Origin: Gammaproteobacteria bacterium
GTDB lineage: Bacteria; Pseudomonadota; Gammaproteobacteria; SZUA-229
Length of the DNA: 7,237 bases
Assembly (NCBI GenBank): GCA_011321985.1
Contig: DROB01000398.1
Coordinates: 1 to 7,237 of the forward strand
Direction: 5' to 3'
The translations under genes were made by a program, and so were the position numbers. Under the pieces are notes generated by a model, which was given only the letters and a program-made list of their open reading frames with translations, made no database searches and had not been told where the DNA came from. Position 1 is the stretch's first letter, and each line of letters starts with the position of its first letter. This document shows, piece by piece, positions 1 through 5,506 of this stretch.

Positions 1-502
1 CCAGTTCCGGCTGCCCGAATAGTACCATCTGTAATAACTTGTTCTGATCGGTTTCAAGGTTACTCAGCAAACGGATCTCTTCCAGTGTTTCGATAGGCAT
101 GCTCTGTGCTTCTTCTACAAACAGGACGACCTGCCGGTTGCTCGCATGTTTTTTCAACAGATGCGCCTGTATCTGCTGCATCACATTGACTTTGCTCATC
201 TCATTACTGATATCAAGGTGCAGCTCATGTGCGATGACATGAAGGATATTGTCAGGGGACAGGCTGGGGTTCGCGATATAGATGACATCGATATCACTGG
301 ATAATCTGACTTCGAGCATACGGCATAGCATCGTTTTACCGCTGCCCACTTCGCCCACGACTTTTATGATACCTTCGCCACTGTTGATAGCGTACACCAG
401 CGCATCAAGCGCAGCACCACGCTGGCTGCCTTCAAAGAACAGGCTGGTATCCGGTGTTATCTTAAACGGTGGACGCTCCAGGCCAAAGTGTTCCTGATAC
501 AT
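1..502 (-). CDS. ExeA/GspA/MshM-like AAA ATPase, N-terminal part (C-terminus beyond window edge)
   Basis: Reading the minus strand from the ATG at 502 gives 167 residues that run off the window. The opening MYQEHFGLERPPFKITPD is typical of ExeA/GspA/MshM ATPases, which power or help assemble secretion and pilus machines and also occur in exopolysaccharide loci. A Walker A motif, GEVGSGKT, spans residues 50-57, and a Walker B-like VVLFVEEAQ spans 125-133. The second motif has Glu130 where the classical motif has Asp. The stretch LEEIRLLSNLETDQ followed by VLFGQPEL matches the conserved region after Walker B in this family. The ATG shares one base with the stop of the upstream regulator (TGATG), so the two are probably translationally coupled and transcribed together. 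No peptidoglycan-binding or membrane domain can be seen because the C-terminus is missing. The family is clear, but which machine it serves is not. Confidence 0.9.
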   Translation of the reverse strand, partial: MYQEHFGLERPPFKITPDTSLFFEGSQRGAALDALVYAINSGEGIIKVVGEVGSGKTMLCRMLEVRLSSDIDVIYIANPSLSPDNILHVIAHELHLDISNEMSKVNVMQQIQAHLLKKHASNRQVVLFVEEAQSMPIETLEEIRLLSNLETDQNKLLQMVLFGQPEL

Positions 503-1947
503 CAGTTTGTTCCCAGTTTCTGTACTCGGCTATATAATGTCGTTCGATTTATTTTTAATGCTTTTGCCGCTTTACTGACATTGTTCTCGTTCATCTCTAA
601 CGCGATACGAATACTACGGCTTTCTATCTCATCGATTAACTCATCCAGATCGAATTCGTCTGCTCGCATTTTTTGCATGATCATTTCATCGCTGACCGAT
701 GTCTCATTTTCAGCCAGTTCGGTCGCTGATAGTTCTGTCTCTAACTCGGCCGACAGTTGCTCCCTGTCCACGCTCTGGCCCGGGTATTTTGTCCCTAATC
801 GGATGACGATATTCCGTAGCTCTCGTACATTCCCCGGGTAGTCATATTGCTGCCAGAGCTCTCTGGCACCTTCGTCCAGGACGAAGGGTGACACTGTACC
901 CGCATAAGCCTCGATGAATGAATTTAATAACAGGAATACGTCAGAACCCCTCAAACTCAGTGCTGGCAGCTTTATATTCAGGATGCTCAGACGATGATAC
1001 AGATCATTTCTGAAATCACCTTTTTTCACCTCATCCGCAAGGTTTCTATTGGTAGCGGTTAAGATTCTGGCCTGTGATCGTAACTCTCGGGTTTCACCCA
1101 CACGATAAAATTCACCGCTTTCGATAACACGTAGCAGCTTGCTCTGCAGCGACATCGGCAACTCACCGATCTCATCCAGTAACAATGTTCCTTTTCCCAC
1201 CTCCATGAAAAACCCTTTGTGCTCCTGCATGGCTCCAGTGAAAGCCCCTTTAGCATGACCAAATAACTGTGCTTCCAGCAGGTCAGGCGCGATCGCTGCG
1301 CAGTTGATGGCGAGAAAAGGCTCGCTACTGCGCACACTGTTTTCATGCAGTGAACGCGCAACCAGTTCTTTGCCTGTGCCGGAAGCGCCTTCTATCAAAA
1401 CAGGAAACGGGGAGTCCGCAAACTGTGCAATCTGATTATTCACCATCTGCATGACTACGCTGTCACCGATGATCGAAACGGTTTTCTGCGCATCACGCTG
1501 CTGATCGATCTCGTGTAACCGCTGATGGTGTTGTAATCGCGCAAGCAACAGATCAGGTTCGGCGGGTTTTGCGATAAAATCAACAGCGCCGATAGTAAGT
1601 GCATGCTGAATATTCACATCATTATCCTGACCAGACAGGACCAACACCTTCATGTTCGGCTGCAATGACAGGAGCTCCCGGATCAGGGTAAAACCTTCGT
1701 CGGGTTTATGTGGGTATGGGGGTAAACCCAGGTCGATCAGGGCCAGACTGGGCAGTCCCTGTTCTTCATTTATCTTCTGGACGGCCTGGTGACGCGAGTC
1801 GGCCGTGATAAGGTTGAAGTGCTTGCGCAACATAAAACCCAACCCTTCGATAATCAATGGATCATCATCGACCAGTAGCAATGTGGCTTTTGTTTTCACT
1901 GAAATGTCGGCATTTACCGACAGCTCATGTTGTTTATTCTCAGGCAT
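502..1947 (-). CDS. Sigma-54-dependent response regulator (receiver - AAA+ - Fis-type HTH)
   Basis: This is an NtrC-type activator that remodels sigma-54 RNA polymerase when phosphorylated. The reading frame opens at a GTG at 1983 (493 aa). I prefer the internal ATG at 1947 (481 aa), because GGGGAA lies just upstream of it and the likely sigma-54 transcription start is near 1982. Numbering from the GTG, the receiver domain covers about 33-150, with acidic D40/D41, phospho-acceptor D84, S117 and K139. The AAA+ domain covers about 170-400, with Walker A GASGTGKE (199-206), an intact sigma-54-contacting GAFTGA loop (246-251), Walker B GTLLLDEIG (265-273) and FRNDLYHRL with the arginine fingers (324-332). 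After an acidic linker comes a Fis-type helix-turn-helix (about 467-488). The receiver resembles regulators of exopolysaccharide/PEP-CTERM (PrsR-like) loci, but the assignment stops at family level. No partner histidine kinase is in the window. It is followed directly by an ExeA-like ATPase. Confidence 0.95.
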   Translation of the reverse strand: MPENKQHELSVNADISVKTKATLLLVDDDPLIIEGLGFMLRKHFNLITADSRHQAVQKINEEQGLPSLALIDLGLPPYPHKPDEGFTLIRELLSLQPNMKVLVLSGQDNDVNIQHALTIGAVDFIAKPAEPDLLLARLQHHQRLHEIDQQRDAQKTVSIIGDSVVMQMVNNQIAQFADSPFPVLIEGASGTGKELVARSLHENSVRSSEPFLAINCAAIAPDLLEAQLFGHAKGAFTGAMQEHKGFFMEVGKGTLLLDEIGELPMSLQSKLLRVIESGEFYRVGETRELRSQARILTATNRNLADEVKKGDFRNDLYHRLSILNIKLPALSLRGSDVFLLLNSFIEAYAGTVSPFVLDEGARELWQQYDYPGNVRELRNIVIRLGTKYPGQSVDREQLSAELETELSATELAENETSVSDEMIMQKMRADEFDLDELIDEIESRSIRIALEMNENNVSKAAKALKINRTTLYSRVQKLGTN

Positions 1948-1992
1948 CGATTTCCCCGGTGTTTTTTTGCTGATGCGTATCACACTCTATAT

Positions 1993-2009
1993 AGCAGAAA
2001 TGTTGCCAA
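1993..2009 (-). promoter_or_regulatory. Candidate sigma-54 (-24/-12) promoter of the response regulator gene
   Basis: The minus strand reads TTGGCAacatttcTGCT, with GG and GC separated by exactly 10 bases. It is close to the sigma-54 consensus TTGGCAC-N5-TTGCW. A transcript would start about 12 bases downstream, near 1982, leaving a leader of about 35 bases before the ATG at 1947. The gene it would drive is itself a sigma-54 activator, which suggests autoregulation. It was recognised by eye only. Confidence 0.6.
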
Positions 2010-2029
2010 GTTTTACGCTTATAACACTG

Positions 2030-2044
2030 AATAATCAGATTATT
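2030..2044. promoter_or_regulatory. Perfect 15-bp dyad AATAATC-A-GATTATT upstream of the sigma-54 promoter
   Basis: The two 7-base arms are perfectly complementary around a single central base. The site lies about 48-62 bases upstream of the inferred sigma-54 start. It could be a binding site for the Fis-type HTH of the regulator or for another dimeric protein. Its role is inferred only from symmetry and position. Confidence 0.35.
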
Positions 2045-2045
2045 T

Positions 2046-2067
2046 GTCAGACCGGTCAATGCCTGAC
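2046..2067. promoter_or_regulatory. Imperfect 22-bp dyad, candidate upstream activator site
   Basis: GTCAGAC and GCCTGAC form 7-base arms with 6 of 7 positions matching around 8 bases. An 8-base perfect palindrome, GACCGGTC, lies at 2050-2057. The site sits about 64-85 bases upstream of the inferred sigma-54 start, near the usual distance range for NtrC-type enhancer sites. No protein can be assigned to it from sequence alone. Confidence 0.35.
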
Positions 2068-2169
2068 CACGATCACCTTCAACATCACTGAGAGTAAAAC
2101 TGACTTGATCCAAATATTGCACAGAAACACCGGAAATTTAATTTAACCTTATGATTACACAGATAAATA

Positions 2170-2199
2170 TTGAGCTGTTAGTAAAATAAGCCATATACC
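2170..2199 (+). promoter_or_regulatory. Possible sigma-70 promoter for trmL
   Basis: TTGAGC (2170-2175) and TATACC (2194-2199) are separated by 18 bases in the AT-rich segment upstream of trmL. Both boxes are only partial matches, and the leader would be about 55 bases. The gap between the regulator start at 1947 and trmL at 2262 (314 bases) holds this candidate, the sigma-54 promoter and the two dyads. I see no gene in it. Confidence 0.25.
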
Positions 2200-2261
2200 G
2201 GATACTGATATTTTTCCCAGGATTCTGCCTTTTTATGAAATATTCGGGTTAAATACACGGT

Positions 2262-2717
2262 ATGTTTAATATCGTCCTCTACCAGCCTGAAATACCGCCC
2301 AATACCGGAAATATTATTCGCTTATGCGCGAACACCGGGTGCTCATTACATCTGATCGAGCCTTTGGGATTTAAACTGGAAGACAAACAGCTGCGGCGTG
2401 CAGGACTGGACTACCACGAATGGGCAAACATAAAAACATACCGCGATATCAATGAATTAAAGCCAGACAAGACGGTTTACGCACTATCGACCAAAGGCCA
2501 GAAACACCATCATCAGGCAAATTTTGAAGCCGGTGACTATCTGGTATTTGGGCCTGAAACACGTGGCCTGCCTGAAGCGTATCTACACCAGCTGGACACC
2601 GAGCACATCCTGCGTTTACCCATGCTGGCGCACAGTCGCAGTTTAAATCTATCGAATACGGTTGCGGTGGTAGCGTATGAGGCGCTGAGGCAAAATCAAT
2701 TTACCGATTTTATCTAA
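2262..2717 (+). CDS. trmL: tRNA (cytidine(34)-2'-O)-methyltransferase TrmL
   Basis: TrmL (YibK) is a SPOUT-fold enzyme that uses S-adenosylmethionine to methylate the 2'-OH of the wobble nucleotide (C34 or cmnm5U34) in tRNA-Leu isoacceptors. The 151-residue length is close to the 157 of the E. coli protein. Family landmarks are the opening [20 protein letters not shown] with PPNTGN at 12-17, FGPETRGLP at 96-104, LRLPM at 117-121 and [16 protein letters not shown] at 125-140. The last of these belongs to the trefoil knot that binds the cofactor. The enzyme is cytoplasmic and normally dimeric. The upstream ribosome-binding site is weak (ACGG close to the ATG). It is a single gene, convergent with gpsA and divergent from the sigma-54 regulator. 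In E. coli trmL lies in the same neighbourhood as secB and gpsA. Confidence 0.96.
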   Translation: MFNIVLYQPEIPPNTGNIIRLCANTGCSLHLIEPLGFKLEDKQLRRAGLDYHEWANIKTYRDINELKPDKTVYALSTKGQKHHHQANFEAGDYLVFGPETRGLPEAYLHQLDTEHILRLPMLAHSRSLNLSNTVAVVAYEALRQNQFTDFI

Positions 2718-2780
2718 TCGGGTCTGCTCTCGCATAAAGGACAGGAACAAAATGTTCGAAGTTTCAGCCAAGGGGGTACC

Positions 2781-3806
2781 CTAGGCATTTTCCACGGGAG
2801 ATTTACGACTAAGTAATGCCTGCACTGCTTCCTCTATCGGGCAATTTTCATAGATAACACGATACACCTGCTCGGAGATAGGCACCTCGACGTTAAATTT
2901 ATCTGCCAGGTTCACCACTTCTTTTGCTGTTTTAATCCCTTCTATCGCCTGGCCGATCTCTTTCTCTATCTGTTCCAGTGACTTCTTCTGTGCCAGTAGC
3001 TTACCGGTTCGACGGTTTCGTGACTGGTCATCAGTACAGGTCAGTATCAGATCTCCCATACCGGCTAACCCCATAAATGTTTCTCTATTCCCACCCATGG
3101 CATCACCCAGGCGCATCATCTCTGCCAGCCCACGCGTTATTAGTGCTGCACGAGTATTCGCACCAAAACCCAGACCATCAGCGGCACCCGCTGCGATGGC
3201 CAGCACATTTTTTATTGCACCACCAAGCTCGACCCCGACCATATCCGAACTACGATAAGCACGAAAGCGACCACTATGCAGATAATCACTTAACTCTTCA
3301 CAAAAGCTATCCGATTCTGATGCGACCGTAATCGAGGTCGGTAAATTTTCAGCGACTTCTTTAGCGAAAGTAGGGCCTGACATAACTGCCAGTCTCGTGC
3401 ACTGCGGCAATTCTTCGGCCATGACCTGATGTATCAATTTGCCGGTATCCTGCTCAAGCCCTTTACTGGCCCAGGCGATGCCGGTATCTTCGCCGAACAG
3501 ATGGCCATTTTTTTTTAGAAAAGATCGGTATGCATGACTTGGAATGGCCATCAAAACCCAGGCAGGGGATGCCAGCACCTGCTCGATACTCGAGCTTAGC
3601 TGTAACAGGTCAGGGAAGATAAAACCCGGCAGATATTGCTGATTACTTCGCTGTTGAGCGAGGAGTTGAACATGCTCGATTTCATTTCCCCATAGCAACA
3701 CATCATGACCGGCCCTGGCCAGATGGATGGCCAGGGCTGTCCCCCAGGAGCCGGCTCCCAGAACAGCAATGGGATGCTTCTGCTTAGTCGGGGCCATATA
3801 TCGCAA
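2781..3806 (-). CDS. gpsA: NAD(P)H-dependent glycerol-3-phosphate dehydrogenase
   Basis: GpsA reduces dihydroxyacetone phosphate to sn-glycerol-3-phosphate, the backbone precursor of membrane phospholipids. It is a cytoplasmic enzyme. The 341-residue product is near the 339 of E. coli. It has the N-terminal Rossmann motif GAGSWG (17-22), SKGLE (114-118), SGPTFAKE (143-150), GVELGGAIKN containing the likely catalytic lysine K199 (191-200), NTRAALITRG (217-226), GLAGMGDLILTC (246-257) and SRNRR (262-266). The start is uncertain. The longest frame begins at a TTG at 3806 with GGA four bases upstream. The ATG at 3797 gives MAPTKQK but has no well-placed ribosome-binding site. The gene follows secB with about 29 bases between them, so the two are probably co-transcribed, as in many gammaproteobacteria. 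Confidence 0.97.
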   Translation of the reverse strand: MRYMAPTKQKHPIAVLGAGSWGTALAIHLARAGHDVLLWGNEIEHVQLLAQQRSNQQYLPGFIFPDLLQLSSSIEQVLASPAWVLMAIPSHAYRSFLKKNGHLFGEDTGIAWASKGLEQDTGKLIHQVMAEELPQCTRLAVMSGPTFAKEVAENLPTSITVASESDSFCEELSDYLHSGRFRAYRSSDMVGVELGGAIKNVLAIAAGAADGLGFGANTRAALITRGLAEMMRLGDAMGGNRETFMGLAGMGDLILTCTDDQSRNRRTGKLLAQKKSLEQIEKEIGQAIEGIKTAKEVVNLADKFNVEVPISEQVYRVIYENCPIEEAVQALLSRKSPVENA

Positions 3807-3835
3807 TATATCCGTATTAGGACACTATAAATCGA

Positions 3836-4297
3836 CTAGTGCGCAGCACCCTGATCGGCCGGTGCTTCAGCCTGTTGCTGCATCTGCTGCGTGTACAACG
3901 CATTAAAGTTGACCGGGGTCAGCAGCAGTTGCGGGAATCCCCCTTTCGAAATCAGTTCGGAGATAGCCTCTCTGGCGTAGGGGAATAATGTCTCGGGACA
4001 ATATGCACCCAGCATGCCTCCCATGTTTTCATCCGGAAAACCCGATAAAGTGAAAATACCGGCCTGTTTTACTTCGGCAAGAAATGCCGTCTGCTCATCA
4101 TGCTTTGCCGTAACCGTTACATCCAGTACCACCTCATACATATCGTCCCCGATAGGCTGATGGTTACTGTTTATCTGTACGTTTACCTGCGGCTGCCAGT
4201 CCCCACTGGTGAAAGCCTGCGGCGAGTTGGGTGACTCAAAAGAAACGTCTTTCAGGTATAACTTCTGTATTGCAAACTGCTGGTTTTCTTCACTCAT
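3836..4297 (-). CDS. secB: Protein-export chaperone SecB
   Basis: SecB is a cytoplasmic homotetrameric chaperone that keeps preproteins unfolded and passes them to SecA at the SecYEG translocon. The 153-residue product matches the family length (E. coli 155). Signature stretches are LYLKDVSFESPNSP (13-26), GGMLGAYCPETLFPYARE (93-110) and ISELISKGGFPQLLLTPVNF (112-131), followed by a flexible Gln/Ala-rich tail of the kind that contacts SecA. A good ribosome-binding site, AAAAGGAAATACC, precedes the ATG. It lies upstream of gpsA on the same strand. In E. coli grxC sits directly before secB, but here the 97-base gap holds only a hairpin and AT-rich sequence. Confidence 0.98.
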   Translation of the reverse strand: MSEENQQFAIQKLYLKDVSFESPNSPQAFTSGDWQPQVNVQINSNHQPIGDDMYEVVLDVTVTAKHDEQTAFLAEVKQAGIFTLSGFPDENMGGMLGAYCPETLFPYAREAISELISKGGFPQLLLTPVNFNALYTQQMQQQAEAPADQGAAH

Positions 4298-4336
4298 GGT
4301 ATTTCCTTTTTCGATAAATATAAATAATTAAATCTC

Positions 4337-4355
4337 AAAAACTCGCTTTCGCGAG
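4337..4355 (-). terminator. GAAA-capped hairpin with T tract between the rhodanese gene and secB
   Basis: On the minus strand CTCGC-GAAA-GCGAG forms a 5-bp GC-rich stem closed by a GNRA tetraloop, followed at once by TTTTT. It lies about 40 bases past the rhodanese stop and about 40 before the secB start. This fits a weak intrinsic terminator or attenuator, or a transcript-processing or stability element. The short stem argues for partial rather than complete termination. The rest of the gap is AT-rich and could carry a secB promoter, which I cannot pin down. Confidence 0.45.
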
Positions 4356-4394
4356 CGTATATAACGCACTAGCACAGCAAGGGAGCCTCTTGCC

Positions 4395-4823
4395 TTATTT
4401 CCTGGAAAGAGGCATATTTGCCTCCTTCCAGGCCGCAATGCCACCGTTCAGGTTATTAACCTTTTCGAAGCCCGCATTTTTTAACAGCTTGATAGCACGT
4501 GTCGCCGTATTGCCCGTATTGCAATAGATCAGCACTGGCCTGTCTTTATGTGCCGAATATTTATCGACACCTGAAGCCAGTTCCGCCAGCGGCACATTTA
4601 TCGCACTCTTGATGTGCCCCTTGTCATATTCGGTCGCAGCCCTGGTGTCGATGACCAGCACATCATCCTGATTGTTCATCAGCCGTATGGCCATGGTCGG
4701 CGAAATAAACGAGCCTTTACTGGTCTGGTGATCGAGCTCTGCTTTGATCAGCATCACCAGTACCCCGAGCAGGGCGGCAAATAAAATTAGGTTGTTCGTT
4801 ACGAACTCTGTGAGTTGATCCAC
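4395..4823 (-). CDS. YibN-like membrane-anchored rhodanese-domain protein
   Basis: This is a single-domain rhodanese of 142 residues (E. coli YibN has 143) with one N-terminal membrane helix (about 10-26, NLILFAALLGVLVMLIK). The rhodanese fold covers about 40-140: VIDTRAATEYDKGHIKSAINVP (57-78), the active-site loop YCNTGNTA with candidate sulfur-carrying Cys101, and LNGGIAAWKEANMP (125-138). Rhodaneses carry sulfane sulfur on the loop cysteine as a persulfide; the substrate of YibN-type proteins is not settled. The start is a GTG with ATAGG seven bases upstream. The gene order rhodanese-secB-gpsA mirrors E. coli, except that grxC is missing. It lies downstream of an ArsR-type gene with the two-cysteine pattern of persulfide sensors, so a role in reactive-sulfur handling is a reasonable inference. 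It also has its own promoter candidate. Confidence 0.93.
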   Translation of the reverse strand: MDQLTEFVTNNLILFAALLGVLVMLIKAELDHQTSKGSFISPTMAIRLMNNQDDVLVIDTRAATEYDKGHIKSAINVPLAELASGVDKYSAHKDRPVLIYCNTGNTATRAIKLLKNAGFEKVNNLNGGIAAWKEANMPLSRK

Positions 4824-4875
4824 TGTGATACCTATCGTGTCGAGCCATCATTATTTCAGATGATTTAAATGCACC

Positions 4876-4904
4876 ATTATAAAGCATTAAGCCCTGATAA
4901 TTAA
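4876..4904 (-). promoter_or_regulatory. Likely sigma-70 promoter of the rhodanese gene
   Basis: A perfect -10 box, TATAAT, occurs on the minus strand (4876-4881), with a weak -35 (TTAATT, 4899-4904) 17 bases upstream. The transcript would carry a leader of about 45 bases before the GTG at 4823. The leader contains a small inverted repeat, ATCAT-N8-ATGAT (4847-4864). The -10 box overlaps the 9-mer ATAAAGCAT (plus strand, 4879-4887), which also occurs in the dyad upstream of the ArsR gene. The 207-base gap between the rhodanese and ArsR genes holds nothing else that I recognise. Confidence 0.5.
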
Positions 4905-5030
4905 ACCCGATGGTCATTCACTAACAGCCAGGTACGACTGTTGATTACCGTTTGAAAGTATGGATGATATCTGGAAAATGTGCCGAAATTAAAGGTGGAG
5001 ACGATTAAATGCCCCTGGGCCAGCAAAAAA

Positions 5031-5354
5031 TCAGCGCGCCGAAGAGCAGAACACGTCCTGCATCATGCCGATCAATCGCAGGGTCCGCGTATCGCCGACA
5101 CGGTAAAAAACTTTATTTGCATCCTTTCTGGAAGCGAGGATACCTTTGTCTCGTAAGATGGCCAGATGTTGAGAGATATTACTCTGGGAGGTCCCCACAG
5201 AATCAACGATATCCTGTACACTCACTTCCTTGTCACCTAGCGTACATAAAATTTTCAAACGCAAGGGGTGAGACATCGCTTTTAACGAGCGGGATGCGCG
5301 GCTGATGTCTTCTTCACGTGTCATTAAATCTGGGTCATTGGGATTTACAGCCAT
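5031..5354 (-). CDS. ArsR/SmtB-family winged-helix repressor, SqrR/BigR-like (probable persulfide sensor)
   Basis: This is a 107-residue one-domain dimeric repressor. Family features are MSHPLRLKILCTL (27-39), the recognition-helix region SVGTSQSNISQHLAILRDKGILASRK (52-77) and the beta-wing NKVFYRVGD (80-88). The metal-site motif ELCVCDL of ArsR/SmtB sensors is absent; the equivalent stretch reads KEVSVQDIV. The only cysteines are C37 in KILC and C103 in DVFC, 66 residues apart. SqrR (C41/C107) and BigR (C42/C108) have the same spacing and local contexts. In those proteins the pair forms a polysulfide bridge that releases DNA. The start at 5354 has GAGG six bases upstream. A large AT-rich dyad centred about 50 bases upstream is a likely autoregulatory operator. 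The rhodanese gene lies downstream on the same strand. ArsR family is certain; the persulfide-sensing role is inferred. Confidence 0.93.
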   Translation of the reverse strand: MAVNPNDPDLMTREEDISRASRSLKAMSHPLRLKILCTLGDKEVSVQDIVDSVGTSQSNISQHLAILRDKGILASRKDANKVFYRVGDTRTLRLIGMMQDVFCSSAR

Positions 5355-5386
5355 GGTTGCCTCGATGCAGATATGTTACCAAAAAG

Positions 5387-5422
5387 ATGTATGTTTAATA
5401 ATATAATTAATAAAGCATACAT
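5387..5422. promoter_or_regulatory. Nested inverted repeat, candidate ArsR-family operator
   Basis: The outer arms ATGTATG (5387-5393) and CATACAT (5416-5422) are perfect 7-base complements. Inside them the AT-rich core 5394-5414 is itself nearly palindromic: TTTA-N-TAAT on the left and ATTA-N-TAAA on the right, 8 of 10 positions pairing. The two centres lie half a base apart (5404.5 and 5404). The site lies in the ArsR-envC divergent region, upstream of the ArsR gene and probably over its promoter. A run of eight T (5431-5438) flanks it. No individual -10/-35 could be chosen with confidence. Confidence 0.5.
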
Positions 5423-5486
5423 TAATACACTTTTTTTTGAATTGAAATAGCTAAATCTCGAAATTTGCGTAAATATTTTTACTCAC

Positions 5487-5502
5487 CAACCTTTTCTGGT
5501 TG
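5487..5502 (+). other. Small hairpin immediately before the first envC ATG
   Basis: CAACC-TTTTCT-GGTTG is a perfect 5-bp stem ending four bases before ATG 5507, where a ribosome-binding site would lie. It either limits initiation at this ATG or supports the start at 5531. It has no T tract and is not a terminator. The function is unknown. Confidence 0.3.
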
Positions 5503-5506
5503 AATA

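Noticed and set aside
1940..2122. 60-codon minus-strand frame upstream of the response regulator
   Set aside because: It covers the sigma-54 promoter and both dyads, overlaps the regulator's start in another frame, shows no recognisable domain and has no clear ribosome-binding site.
2745..2757. GAACA-AAA-TGTTC hairpin between convergent trmL and gpsA as a bidirectional terminator
   Set aside because: The stem is short and AT-rich with a 3-base loop and no T tract on either strand. The 63-base gap shows no convincing terminator.
4717..4917. 66-codon minus-strand frame overlapping the rhodanese start
   Set aside because: It shares most of its length with the rhodanese gene in a different frame, spans that gene's promoter, and its composition looks random.
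5025..5030. T6 run just after the ArsR stop (minus strand) as an intrinsic terminator
   Set aside because: No stable GC-rich stem precedes the T run; the sequence upstream is the coding end of the ArsR gene.
5009..5305. 98-codon plus-strand frame opposite the ArsR gene
   Set aside because: It is antisense to a clear ArsR-family gene and has no domain features.
5031..5354. ArsR protein as a metal (As/Zn/Cd) sensor
   Set aside because: The ELCVCDL-type motif is absent and there are only two widely spaced cysteines. The few histidines visible do not form a recognisable C-terminal metal site.
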